From assembly GCA_029260735.1 (NCBI GenBank), contig JAJDCR010000154.1:1-58467 (forward strand): 58,467 bases of DNA, read 5' to 3'. Of the stretch, positions 1-8,605 are shown piece by piece (positions within the stretch are counted from its first letter, which is position 1; every line of letters begins with the position of its first letter). The notes under the pieces are model-generated. The model worked only from the letters and a program-made list of their open reading frames with translations. It did not search any database and was not told the DNA's origin. Source of the DNA: Planctomycetota bacterium. GTDB taxonomy: Bacteria > Planctomycetota > Uabimicrobiia > Uabimicrobiales > Uabimicrobiaceae. The position numbers and the translations under genes are program-made.

Positions 1-192
1 CGGACAACCACGAGGGTCCTTGCGGACGGCCCTCGCAGTTGTCCCTACATTACATCACCTGTGAATTCAGGTAAACCAAATAGCCCAATACCACCCGATA
101 CAGCCTGCAAGTTATTTCCTATCGCGTAGTTATACCCTGTAGGGACAACTACAAAGGCCGCCTGCAGGGCCCTTGTGGTTGTCCGCAACGCC
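1..192. repeat. MITE-like inverted-repeat element, family A copy 1 (left end cut by window)
   Basis: Bases 1-50 and about 138-187 form long imperfect inverted arms: GGACAACCACGAGGG... at the left and ...CCCTTGTGGTTGTCC at the right, each ending inward in GTCCCTACA/TGTAGGGAC. A second copy lies at 25242-25450, with the same arms and a related centre (TTACCTATCGCGTAGTT-like). No open reading frame is present. The left terminus is outside the window. Confidence 0.75.
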
Positions 193-273
193 TGGTAAGA
201 TACGAGGGATTGGGGCTGTTTTTTGTAAGACTAAAGTCTGAGGCTCTAACCTAAAAAACATACACAAATCCCC

Positions 274-1623
274 TCACTTCCCCACCACCGTACGATCAAA
301 CCGATGCCCTTGGCAACGAGGGCAAAGAATGTTCTTTCTCCCTTTTTTGCGAGTTCCTCGACTGGAGCAATGAGGGCAATTTTTCACTTGGTAACTTTCC
401 ACTTGCATGCGAGCTTCCAGGTACCGAGCCATTAGCCACTGACGACGTTCTGTGCTGTTAGCTTTTTCCCACCAGCCTTCTGGGCTCACTTCTTCCTCTG
501 ATTCTGCATCGGTGATTTTTTGGGCAGCCAACTCTTTGATTTTTTCCCAACTTTCTACTCCTTGGGAAGACTTTGGTTTTTTTCCACTTAAGCCCACAAT
601 GAAAGTACCACTTCCGTAACTAAAGCGCTTGGGAGAAGAGAGGGATCGCTTATCAAAATAAGCTTTCACTTCAGCCACGGACAAGGAAAACTCTGTCACT
701 AAGTTTTCTATTACTTCTGATTCGCTTGTTTGAAAAAGGTTTTCTTGGGCTTCTTCTAAGTTAATTTTGCGGTCGAAGCTAATTTGGCTTACTTTTCGTT
801 GTATTTGGTTTAACCAAGCTTGAGCAATAGCATTAGGGAGATGCTTTTCTTGAGAGCTTAGAAGTTCTTTTTGGTGGTTCAGATACTCTTCTTCCGACAA
901 ATCGTCTTTAATTTTGTCTAGGGCTTCACTTGCTCTTTTGTAGCGGTGAGTTCTTTGGTAGGTATGGAAAAGCTGGAGCCACTTTCTTTTCTCATTTTTT
1001 TCCTGAGCCTCGGTAATTTGAATAAGAATGGTTTCTACCTCAGAAGATAAGGAGGGAGATATTCTCCGAGCTTCTTCTAAGTGGTTTTTGGCTTTTTCAT
1101 AAGCTTTGGTGCGGAGTAAAAATAAAGCTAACTTCATATGCCCTGAGGCCGATTTAAGATCGAACTTTCTTCGGGCCTGAACATACAGCTCCGAAGGGGT
1201 ATACACCTCTGTTAAAGAAAGCCCTTTTTTTTCTAGCTTTAAGATATTGCGTTTGGGAATGGGAAATTTTCCGGATCTATTCTTAATCACGAATACTTGA
1301 GATTTTTTTTCCTGCAAAACTCCCTCAACGATTCCACCACGCTTGAGGTAAACGATATATCCCTTGACTTGTCGGGCTTCTGGGGCTTTAGGCTCTAAGG
1401 AAAATTCTTTTTTCAAAATTTCTACTTGTTTGGGATTCAATTCACTCCAAGAGATTTCTAAGAAAATACTTTCATCGACTGTCTGGAAACTGAGAAATTC
1501 TTCATTGTAGTCGATGATATCTCCTTGGAGAATAGTACCATCAGACATTGTAATTAAGATAGCATTGCTTTGGCTCAACAAGAGCATATAAAGAAAAAGA
1601 AAAAGGGGCCCAGCTTGTTTCAT
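274..1623 (-). CDS. Secreted/periplasmic protein with C-terminal zinc ribbon
   Basis: 449 residues, family not recognised. Residues 1-21 form a signal peptide (MKQAGPLFLFLYMLLLSQSNA). Two short beta-rich segments follow (about 22-70 and 88-135), each starting with a 'G.I..G.I/V' strand pattern like small SH3/Sm-like barrels. The middle (about 145-290) is helical and TPR-like, with paired amphipathic helices. The C-terminus carries two CxxC pairs, CPHC and CPRC, 18 residues apart: a DnaJ-like zinc ribbon. A ribbon on an exported protein is unusual and suggests a structural role. The gene stands alone and its 5' side faces the GAF gene. No function is proposed. Confidence 0.75.
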   Translation of the reverse strand: MKQAGPLFLFLYMLLLSQSNAILITMSDGTILQGDIIDYNEEFLSFQTVDESIFLEISWSELNPKQVEILKKEFSLEPKAPEARQVKGYIVYLKRGGIVEGVLQEKKSQVFVIKNRSGKFPIPKRNILKLEKKGLSLTEVYTPSELYVQARRKFDLKSASGHMKLALFLLRTKAYEKAKNHLEEARRISPSLSSEVETILIQITEAQEKNEKRKWLQLFHTYQRTHRYKRASEALDKIKDDLSEEEYLNHQKELLSSQEKHLPNAIAQAWLNQIQRKVSQISFDRKINLEEAQENLFQTSESEVIENLVTEFSLSVAEVKAYFDKRSLSSPKRFSYGSGTFIVGLSGKKPKSSQGVESWEKIKELAAQKITDAESEEEVSPEGWWEKANSTERRQWLMARYLEARMQVESYQVKNCPHCSSRGTRKKGRKNILCPRCQGHRFDRTVVGK

Positions 1624-1864
1624 TAAAAATTCCTTTGTCTTTTAGAGTAAAGATAAGGTAAAGAGAGAATTAAATTTATATAATACTTCTCTTTACTGTA
1701 TACCCTATTTTTTGGCTTATTCATTGATTTTCGATAGATAATTTCTAATTGCTTAGTTATAATAAGACTGAAAAATAAAAAATTTTATATTATCTAAGGC
1801 CAGTTCTTATTTGGCTGAATGAAGATATGTCTAATAAAACTAAACGAAATACTTGGGTTGTATT
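1624..1864. other. Divergent intergenic region
   Basis: This AT-rich spacer lies between two divergent genes and presumably holds both promoters. An imperfect inverted repeat (TAAAGAGAG ... TTCTCTTTA, about 1656-1697) surrounds a TATAAT-like stretch near 1679. No RNA gene or repeat family member was recognised. Confidence 0.3.
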
Positions 1865-2581
1865 ATGGAAAATGATTGCGATGAAAATGTTGAAAAAAGA
1901 CTAGCGGCACTCAAAGAGTACGATATCATGGATACTCCTACAGAGCAAGGTTTTGACGACTTGACTCATTTAGCCAGCTTTATTTGTGGCACTCCCATCT
2001 CTATTATAACGATGCTCGATGGAAAACGCCAGTGGTTCAAGTCGAAAATTGGTCTGCTAGCGACAGAGACTCCTATTGAGCATGCTTTTTGTGCACACGC
2101 TATACTGAAACCAGGCGTTTTTACGGTGCAAGATGCAACTACTGATCTACGCTTTTGTCAAAATCCTTTAGTCACTGCAGACCCTTTTATTAAGTTCTAT
2201 GCGGGCGTTCCTCTTATTTCGCCAGAAGGAGTGCCTTTAGGAACGATTTGTGTAATAGATACAGTTTCTCGAGTGCTTACCCAAGACCAAAAAAAAGCTT
2301 TAGCAGGATTATCTAGGCAGGTTATTTCTCAACTTGAGTTACGTCGGATGGTGAGGAGTCTTTCGAATACTCTTGCGGTAAAAGAAGCTGCCATTAATGA
2401 AATTAAACAACTTCAGGCGATGATACCTATCTGTATGTATTGTAAAAAAATTCGCGATGACAAAAACTATTGGCATCAAGTGGATGAGTACATGCAAACT
2501 CGTTTAGATATTGGATTGTCCCACGGTATTTGCCCCCAATGCTATGACATAGAAATGGAAAAATTTCACCGTGGAGAATGA
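1865..2581 (+). CDS. GAF-domain sensor protein with C-terminal CxxC module
   Basis: 238 residues from the ATG at 1865. A TTG at 1853 is in frame, but neither start has a clear ribosome site. Residues about 20-160 form a GAF domain of the type found at the N-terminus of many sensor kinases: 'LxxLxxyxIMDTPxExxFDDLTxLA', then 'FCAHAI' and 'FYAGVPLxxPEGxxLGTxCVID'. A short coiled segment follows. The tail reads CMYCKKIRDD...W..VDEYM......SHGICPQCY, a cysteine module often found after GAF or PAS domains in signalling proteins. There is no kinase or output domain, so it probably works as a small ligand- or redox-sensing partner. Confidence 0.8.
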   Translation: MENDCDENVEKRLAALKEYDIMDTPTEQGFDDLTHLASFICGTPISIITMLDGKRQWFKSKIGLLATETPIEHAFCAHAILKPGVFTVQDATTDLRFCQNPLVTADPFIKFYAGVPLISPEGVPLGTICVIDTVSRVLTQDQKKALAGLSRQVISQLELRRMVRSLSNTLAVKEAAINEIKQLQAMIPICMYCKKIRDDKNYWHQVDEYMQTRLDIGLSHGICPQCYDIEMEKFHRGE

Positions 2582-2775
2582 GATTAGGTGGTCCAATGAA
2601 AAAACTTGGAACTCCCTTAGCTAAAAGAAACGTCGTACTCATTTCTAGACTTTTCTGGGATTAATTGAGAGAGTGATTATATTGAGGGATCAAGGCAGGA
2701 TTAGAATAATAGCACAGTGAGCGGTTTGCCACTCACTACGTTGTAGAGGAAATTTCTCGTTTAGCTTAAATTAGA

Positions 2776-3258
2776 TTAGATATCATCTAAGGTAACAGGG
2801 GTATCTTTTCCTTCTAAATGAAGGGCAGAGAGAAGTTCATCATACCTCTCCTCTGGAATAGGAAAGAAGCTGGCTTTGGAAGAAGCGTATATTTTCCCAG
2901 TAGCGTCCATTATTTTGGCTTGGGCTTTCCAGGATATTTTGCGTTTTTTTTGTCCTTCTTCTAGTTTTCCTTCCAGAGTTATAGACGTATTTGTCGGGAG
3001 AGGCTGATGATATCTCACTGTAAAACGTCCTGTTACAACGAGTTTTTTCATAACGCTGCTAACTACGCGACCCATAGCATCGTCCAGAAGAGAGGCAATA
3101 ATGCCTCCGTGGACGATGCCTGGGTAGCCAGCAAATTTGTCCCCAATGGAACAGAAAGCCACAACAGTGTCTTCCTTTCGATAGAAAGATATGTCTAAAC
3201 GACCAGGATTGTTTTTCCCTCCCATCAATGATTGGGGGTAGACGGGCAAAAGTCGCAT
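2776..3258 (-). CDS. PaaI-family hotdog thioesterase
   Basis: 160 residues. The segment GYPGIVHGGIIASLLDDAMG carries the HGG...LxD signature of the 4HBT/PaaI hotdog-fold acyl-CoA thioesterases, with the following strand 'TGRFTVRYHQPLP' also typical. It should hydrolyse a cytosolic acyl- or aryl-CoA; the substrate cannot be told. It lies just downstream of the membrane pyrophosphatase gene on the same strand, 39 bases away, so the two may be co-transcribed, though they share no pathway. Confidence 0.85.
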   Translation of the reverse strand: MRLLPVYPQSLMGGKNNPGRLDISFYRKEDTVVAFCSIGDKFAGYPGIVHGGIIASLLDDAMGRVVSSVMKKLVVTGRFTVRYHQPLPTNTSITLEGKLEEGQKKRKISWKAQAKIMDATGKIYASSKASFFPIPEERYDELLSALHLEGKDTPVTLDDI

Positions 3259-3297
3259 TTTCTTACCTTTAATAAAGTTCCATTGGGTACTAAATTT

Positions 3298-5358
3298 TTA
3301 GACGAATTGAGCGATTAGGGGGATGAATACTAAGCTAACTGTGCACATAAGTTTCAGTAGAATATTCATCGAAGGGCCAGAGGTATCCTTGAAAGGATCA
3401 CCGACAGTGTCACCAACAACAGCTGCTTTATGAGTTTCTGTTCCCTTACCACCATGTGCTCCACCTTCAATGTATTTTTTCGCGTTGTCCCAAGCTCCTC
3501 CGGCGTTAGCCATGAAGATAGCGAGAAGAACTCCCGAAAGAAGAGCTCCTGCGAGCATTCCACCTAAGGCTTCAAAGCCCAAAAGACAACCAACAGTAAT
3601 AGGAGCTGCAACAGCAAGAAGACCAGGAAAGATCATCTCACGAAGAGCACCTTTGGTTGCGATTGTAACACACTGAGCGTAGTCAGGTTTTCCTGTACCG
3701 TCCATAAGACCAGGAATCTCTTTGAACTGACGACGTACTTCGTTTACCATGTGGTTAGCAGAACGTCCTACCGCCTTCATGGTCATCGCACCAAACATAT
3801 AAGTAACAATCCCACCCAAGAAAAGGCCGATCATTACATTTACCTCTAGTATGTCTAATCCATCGAATGGAATTCCACGAGCTTGAAGAGTCTGAGCGTA
3901 GGTGGCAAAAAGAGCTAAAGAAGTCAAAGCCGCTGATCCGATAGCAAAACCTTTTCCAATAGCAGCAGTTGTGTTACCTGCAGCATCTAGTTTGTCTGTG
4001 CGCTCTCGAACCTCTGGAGGACATTCACTCATTTCAGCAATACCACCAGCGTTATCCGCAACAGGTCCGTAAGCATCTACCCCAAGGGAAATACCTAAGG
4101 TCGCAAGCATCCCGACCGCACCGATAGCAATACCATAAAGGCCTGCAAATTCGTGGGTGATAAAAATCGCTGCTACAACACAAAGAAGAGGAAGAGCAGT
4201 AGACTCTAAACCAACAGAAATACCAGCAATGATATTAGTTGCAGGACCAGTTTTTGATTGCTCTGCAATCCAACGAGCGTGACGTTTGTGGTCCGAAGTG
4301 TACCATTCGGTTATAAGACCAATGATGACTCCAAGGGAAGATCCTGCCACGATAGCAATGAGGACACCGTATTGGTGCTTACCTTCTACTTGAACACCAG
4401 TCGCGTGAACTAACCAAACAGAACCCAATATCAAAAGAACAGTGGAGATTAAAAGGCCTTTAAGAAGAGCCCAGTTCAACTTAGTTTCATCGTTGGTATT
4501 GACAAAGAAAGTTCCGATGATAGAAGCAATGATACCAATCGCAGCGATAGCGATAGGAAGCATTGCAGCTAATACGGCAGTTTCCCCAACAAAAGTAGTT
4601 GTGGCGGCCAAAGCGATTGCTGCAATGATAGAGCCTACATAACTTTCGTACAAGTCGGCTCCCATTCCTGCAACGTCACCCACGTTGTCACCAACGTTGT
4701 CAGCAATTACAGCAGGGTTACGAGGATCGTCTTCTGGAATACCTTGCTCTACTTTTCCGACAAGATCTGCTCCGACATCAGCAGCTTTGGTAAAAATACC
4801 ACCACCAACACGAGCAAAAAGAGCGATCGCAGAAGCTCCAAAAGAAAATCCAAAAATAGGAGTAGGACTTTCGAAGAAGTAGTAAAGAATACTAACTCCG
4901 GCCAAACCTAAACCAACAACCAAAAGGCCGAGAACGGTTCCTGATTGGAAGGCGATACGCAAAGCAGGAGAAAGATTTTCTTTCGCCGCTTCGGTAGTTC
5001 TAACCGCACTGCGAGTGGCGATCCACATGCCAATGTAACCAGCTAAGGCAGAAGTAAAGGCACCCAGAAAGAAAGAAAGAGCTGTTCCGCCCGATCCACC
5101 CGTTTCTGTTTTAACGAAAAGCAATTGTGAGCCATCGATGAAGACAAAAATTGCTGCGCCTACTACCAAAGCAAAAACAGATAGCATCATGTACTCTGTG
5201 TGTAAAAATGCTTTTGCACCTTGTTGAATGGCACCCGCTATTTCTTTCATTTTGTCGCTACCTTCAGAGTGTTTTAAGATACTCTTGGTTAAATAGATAG
5301 CAAACAAAACGGCACAAATAGGAGCGATAAAAATAATCGTTTGTAACGTAGACTCCAT
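3298..5358 (-). CDS. hppA: Membrane-bound ion-translocating pyrophosphatase
   Basis: 686 residues, the normal family length, with about 16 membrane segments. It hydrolyses cytosolic pyrophosphate and pumps H+ or Na+ outward. The substrate-binding stretch DVGADLVGKVEQGIPEDDPRNPAVIADNVGDNVGD is present in full, as are the second acidic motif near residue 430 (DAYGPVADNAGGIAEM) and the third near the C-terminus (GDTVGDPFKDTSGPS). The motif GNTTAAIGKG has Ala where K+-independent enzymes have Lys, so this is the K+-dependent type. H+ versus Na+ specificity was not decided. The start ATG at 5358 is preceded by GGAGG. Confidence 0.97.
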   Translation of the reverse strand: MESTLQTIIFIAPICAVLFAIYLTKSILKHSEGSDKMKEIAGAIQQGAKAFLHTEYMMLSVFALVVGAAIFVFIDGSQLLFVKTETGGSGGTALSFFLGAFTSALAGYIGMWIATRSAVRTTEAAKENLSPALRIAFQSGTVLGLLVVGLGLAGVSILYYFFESPTPIFGFSFGASAIALFARVGGGIFTKAADVGADLVGKVEQGIPEDDPRNPAVIADNVGDNVGDVAGMGADLYESYVGSIIAAIALAATTTFVGETAVLAAMLPIAIAAIGIIASIIGTFFVNTNDETKLNWALLKGLLISTVLLILGSVWLVHATGVQVEGKHQYGVLIAIVAGSSLGVIIGLITEWYTSDHKRHARWIAEQSKTGPATNIIAGISVGLESTALPLLCVVAAIFITHEFAGLYGIAIGAVGMLATLGISLGVDAYGPVADNAGGIAEMSECPPEVRERTDKLDAAGNTTAAIGKGFAIGSAALTSLALFATYAQTLQARGIPFDGLDILEVNVMIGLFLGGIVTYMFGAMTMKAVGRSANHMVNEVRRQFKEIPGLMDGTGKPDYAQCVTIATKGALREMIFPGLLAVAAPITVGCLLGFEALGGMLAGALLSGVLLAIFMANAGGAWDNAKKYIEGGAHGGKGTETHKAAVVGDTVGDPFKDTSGPSMNILLKLMCTVSLVFIPLIAQFV

Positions 5359-5904
5359 GGTCTAAAATACCTCCTGTGACATTATTTAAGGGCGATTTTT
5401 CTATAAAACATGGAAAAATCGCTTTTATATTTTATTCCCTAAGGGCAGACTTTTTATTGAGAAAAAGTTTGCTGAGCAAATCGCTGACATAGTTTCCCTA
5501 CTTTAATAACTTTCATAAGCGTTTGTTGTTTAAAACGGTAAGAGTGAGGGAAGGCTCAGGGAATTTTTTAGGTGTTTTTTGATGAGGGAAAAGTTTTATT
5601 TCCCAACTAGAATGATTCCCTAATAGTGGATATTCCTAGATTATTAGGGAATTTCTTGCGGTATCCTCAAAAAGATTCCAAAAGGAATTTGGAAGTTTTT
5701 TAAAGAACCCTAATCTTTCACTTATTTATGAAAAATGAAATTTTTCATAAATGCTAATTCTCAAAAATAGACTTTCTCAATAAGTTTCCTAATATAATAT
5801 AGACTTCCCGCGAACAGTCAATCTATATTTTCACTTTCCCAGGATTTTTTTGCAAATTTTTTCTATTTCGTCGGTTGAACTCTGCGGAAAACTGTAGAAA
5901 CAAC
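5359..5904. other. 546-base AT-rich intergenic region with a stem-loop
   Basis: No gene is seen. It holds the upstream region of the pyrophosphatase gene and the downstream end of the 162-residue gene. A clear stem-loop, ATTCCCTAAT (5615-5624) with ATTAGGGAAT (5643-5652), sits in the middle, and TTCCC/GGGAA motifs recur several times around it. It could be a repeat remnant or a regulatory hairpin. Confidence 0.35.
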
Positions 5905-6393
5905 TTAAGTTTTATTGGAAAAAACTACGAGCAAACCAAGGTCGTCCTGAATAAATAAATCATCGTCGTTATCGGCAATAGAAGCAATGTCTGACCAACT
6001 CGTTATATTTTCGTCACTGGACTCTTGAATGCTATCTTCTGGATCAAATAGACAATATTTGTCGAGTTTTCCATTGCGAATCTCAACTAGCTGGGCATAA
6101 AAAATAGCATCATTGTACTCGACAAAAGATAAGGAATCTTCTTTTGCCAACTCTAGCCAATTTTCTTGAGTTAAGTCTCCGAGGCAACCACTCAGATTTT
6201 CAACAATCGTAATATCTTCTTTTTGGGTAATGAAAATACAGTGTCCGCGCCATTCTTTGTCTGTGCATGCTTGCTCTACTCGATCATCTGAATCAACAGA
6301 TACAAAGAGGATGACTTTCGATTTTAGTACAGCAGATAATCGTTTGATAATTTCATTGGCAGAAAGGTGGGATTTGATGGCACCTAGTGACAT
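5905..6393 (-). CDS. Hypothetical protein (162 aa), acidic
   Basis: Not recognised. No signal peptide or membrane segment. The first 60 residues alternate helix and strand (EIIKRLSAVLKSKVILFVSVDSD). The C-terminal third is very acidic (SSDENITSW, ADNDDDLFIQDD) and ends in a hydrophobic strand LGLLVVFSN. It starts 8 bases after the stop of the 127-residue gene, so the two form a pair, perhaps an effector/immunity or other two-protein unit, but nothing in the sequence proves that. Confidence 0.55.
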   Translation of the reverse strand: MSLGAIKSHLSANEIIKRLSAVLKSKVILFVSVDSDDRVEQACTDKEWRGHCIFITQKEDITIVENLSGCLGDLTQENWLELAKEDSLSFVEYNDAIFYAQLVEIRNGKLDKYCLFDPEDSIQESSDENITSWSDIASIADNDDDLFIQDDLGLLVVFSNKT

Positions 6394-6401
6394 AATTAAT
6401 T

Positions 6402-6785
6402 TTACTCCATTTTTTCTAACTTGTAGTCTTGAGCTATTGATAACAAAGTTTTTACCTCTTTTTCAAGACTTTTAGGCCCATAAACATCGATGAAATAAGA
6501 TGAGTCGCCCGTTTCTTTTTGAATGGTAAACTCTATCTTTTGCTCTGTATAAAAACCATAAGAGAAATTGATATCACGGGAAGATTTATTTTTTACTCCA
6601 TAGTCAATGGCATCCCAATCGCCCGAATCTATTTGGTAGTTGGCCAGAGTTGCTAAGTAGTCTAACACGACTTCTAGGTTTTCTTCAAAAAACCAGCTTG
6701 CACCGATAAGATTTGATTTATCAGAAAATATTGAACTCAATATTTTTCTCCAAGAAAGTTGAAGAAAGAAAAGAATTTCACGCAA
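6402..6785 (-). CDS. Hypothetical protein (127 aa), 5' end overlapped by an inverted-repeat element
   Basis: Not recognised. The longest frame starts with TTG at 6785, but the first 10 codons lie inside the arm of an inverted repeat (6755-6921), so the present N-terminus is probably supplied by the element. A TTG at codon 16 (LSSIFSDKS...) is another possible start; there is no ATG. The body is hydrophilic and mixed alpha/beta, ending in a helix KSLEKEVKTLLSIAQDY. It is paired with the 162-residue gene 8 bases downstream. It may be a truncated or newly re-started gene. Confidence 0.45.
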   Translation of the reverse strand: MREILFFLQLSWRKILSSIFSDKSNLIGASWFFEENLEVVLDYLATLANYQIDSGDWDAIDYGVKNKSSRDINFSYGFYTEQKIEFTIQKETGDSSYFIDVYGPKSLEKEVKTLLSIAQDYKLEKME

Positions 6786-6921
6786 AGGCGCAAAGACCGC
6801 AAAGGAAGATCTAAAAAATCTTTCTGTTGATGAAATTTTCCGAATTTATCTTTTGCCTGGATTCTTTTTCTCCTTGGCGTCTTTGCGTCTTTGCGTGAAA
6901 TTCTTTTCTTTCTTCAACTTT
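6755..6921. repeat. Inverted-repeat element with about 52-base arms
   Basis: The left arm (6755-6806) and right arm (about 6870-6921) are near-perfect reverse complements. Each contains AGTTGAAGAAAGAAAAG and TTCACGCAAAGRCGCAAAGA. The 60-base centre is AT-rich and has no frame. It looks like a non-autonomous element or a large transcribed hairpin. It covers the 5' end of the 127-residue gene. The rest of the gap to 7190 is AT-rich and otherwise empty, apart from the presumed promoter of the next gene. Confidence 0.7.
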
Positions 6922-7190
6922 AAGGCGCACTCTTTTCACTGCATCTTAAAAATATGCAAATCCAAATGCGTTTTTTTTCTTCTTATTTTTTCTATCCTTT
7001 AGCCCTTTTTTGTTTCCGTGTGTGAGAAGCCTGTAAAACTAAATCCATTCAAAAAAAAGGTTAATCTAATCTACTTTTTTGTACGACTTAATTAGTGCGT
7101 AAATCAAAATAAAAATGTTACAAAATGGTTACGGGATTTTGTGTAAAAATTGTTAGACTTTACAATAACATAAAACATAAGGAGGTTGTT

Positions 7191-7691
7191 ATGAAATTAA
7201 TTATTACCGTGGTTATAGTGTGTTTTCTTGTCATGGGAATGTCCCAAGAGAGAGCAGATTCTAAAACCCATGATTACCAAGCGTTGATGCCTTCGGGAGA
7301 ACCAGCGGTAGGGGCCGTAATTACTTTACTTCGCTCTGATAGTGAACCTAAGTTTTTGGTGGCAGACCAAGATGGTCAATTTTCTATAGAGGCTTCAAAG
7401 ATTCAAACTGTTGTTGTGGATATGCCAGGGTGCGCTATTGGAGTATGGAATTCTATTTTTTTATCCAATGAAAAATTGCAATTAGTTGAAGAGTATCAAG
7501 TTAGTGGTCGAGTGGTTGATGAGAAGGGCAATGCTTTAAAAAACGCTTTATCAGTGGTCACTATTTTAGGAATAAATACCTATTCTCCGACTAGGATCAA
7601 TAGTCTAGATGATATACAAGTACCGGTTCTTTCTTGTCGTAATCGAGCGGAGGCGGACTATTGGCCTGTGGTTATTCAGGTAAACGATTAA
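7191..7691 (+). CDS. Small exported protein with carboxypeptidase-regulatory-like folds
   Basis: 166 residues from the ATG at 7191, chosen because AAGGAGG lies just upstream; a GTG-type frame opens earlier at 7125 without a ribosome site. Residues 1-22 form a signal peptide (MKLIITVVIVCFLVMGMSQ). Two short segments (about 28-70 and 98-125) resemble the beta-sandwich 'G.V.D..G.pl.na.V....' repeats of carboxypeptidase regulatory-like domains. The protein ends soon after the second repeat, shorter than most relatives, so it may be truncated. A hairpin follows the stop. Confidence 0.65.
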   Translation: MKLIITVVIVCFLVMGMSQERADSKTHDYQALMPSGEPAVGAVITLLRSDSEPKFLVADQDGQFSIEASKIQTVVVDMPGCAIGVWNSIFLSNEKLQLVEEYQVSGRVVDEKGNALKNALSVVTILGINTYSPTRINSLDDIQVPVLSCRNRAEADYWPVVIQVND

Positions 7692-7696
7692 GTTTT

Positions 7697-7717
7697 CCCT
7701 GGGTTGGAAACCCAGGG
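7697..7717. terminator. Hairpin after the 166-aa gene
   Basis: CCCTGGGTT-GG-AAACCCAGGG forms a nearly perfect 9-base-pair stem right after the stop codon. No T-run follows, so it may be a REP-like palindrome rather than a true intrinsic terminator. Similar GGTTGGAAACCCA words occur near 32985. Confidence 0.45.
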
Positions 7718-7759
7718 CTATTCATGTTAATCCCCTTCAGGGATACTTTTCTTCTTGGG

Positions 7760-8605
7760 TCACACCCCAATACCTAAATCCTCATTCTCTTCTTCATAAA
7801 TCACCTCTAAGCAAGAAATTTGTTTGATTTTGTTGGGAGGGATTGTCCACATTCCTCCCACTAGAATTTCTTCGCCCAATAGTTCATCCACTCCTTGCCC
7901 GGCATAGTATATTCGGATCTTTAAGCGTTTACGATAGGGAGAGGAACCTCCCTGGAGTCCCATTTGCAAGCTATGTTCTACCGGATTATGCTCAAAATAT
8001 AGGTGAACTTTTTCTCCGGGTATGGGAAATATATCGTTTAAAAAAACTTGGGTGGGCTTTACGGAAGGAAGGCCGGCGGCCTTGGCCCAAGGTATATTTT
8101 GGTGGACTATTTTGCCAGGGCTTTTTCCTCGGAGTAAAATTAACTTCTCTTGTTTGTTTTGCAAGGACCAGTTATTTTGGATAACTGTTAGCCAAAATTG
8201 ATAGAGGGGTTGAGGAAGAATACGTTCTATCTCTGTTATATCCTTGGGAGTCAAAATTCTTTCTTTGGCTTCTGGTCTATTGGGTCTGTTCGTTTTATTA
8301 ATCGAAGAGAGAAGCCCTTGCTCTAAGAGATAATAGGGCAATTTCCAAAGATGCTTTTCTTTTTCTTCTTCTTGGTCGAGCATGAGTTGAGGAAAACTTT
8401 GAGCCAGAGAAGAAGGGATTTGCCAACGACAAGGGACACAAGTTAGGATATGAAACCAATCTTGGAGTATTTTCTTCTCCTCTTCTTCTAAAAAAAGAGC
8501 TTCTCCCTTTTGGAAAGGTTCTTTTTCGAGGAGAGTTTTTATGTAGACCAGTTTTTCGGGAACTTGGCCACAACGGATGGCTTGTGAAAAAAAAGGAAAT
8601 GTCAT
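7760..8605 (-). CDS. Hypothetical protein with HxxxCxxC motif; possible anti-sigma partner
   Basis: 281 residues, family not recognised. Residues 52-59 read H-ILT-C-VP-C, the HX3CX2C pattern of zinc-binding anti-sigma (ZAS) domains, in a helical N-terminal region. The C-terminal part (about 170-281) is beta-rich, with 'KVHLYFEHNPVEHSLQMGLQG' and 'RLKIRIYYAG'. There is no membrane segment. The start overlaps the stop of the upstream 420-residue gene by 4 bases, so the two are translationally coupled. If that gene is a sigma-like factor, this would be its regulator; this is inference from the motif and the coupling only. Confidence 0.5.
   Translation of the reverse strand: MTFPFFSQAIRCGQVPEKLVYIKTLLEKEPFQKGEALFLEEEEKKILQDWFHILTCVPCRWQIPSSLAQSFPQLMLDQEEEKEKHLWKLPYYLLEQGLLSSINKTNRPNRPEAKERILTPKDITEIERILPQPLYQFWLTVIQNNWSLQNKQEKLILLRGKSPGKIVHQNIPWAKAAGLPSVKPTQVFLNDIFPIPGEKVHLYFEHNPVEHSLQMGLQGGSSPYRKRLKIRIYYAGQGVDELLGEEILVGGMWTIPPNKIKQISCLEVIYEEENEDLGIGV

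Noticed and set aside
3298..5358. Several open frames on the plus strand across the pyrophosphatase gene
   Set aside because: They are short shadows of a strongly conserved gene with all family motifs on the minus strand.
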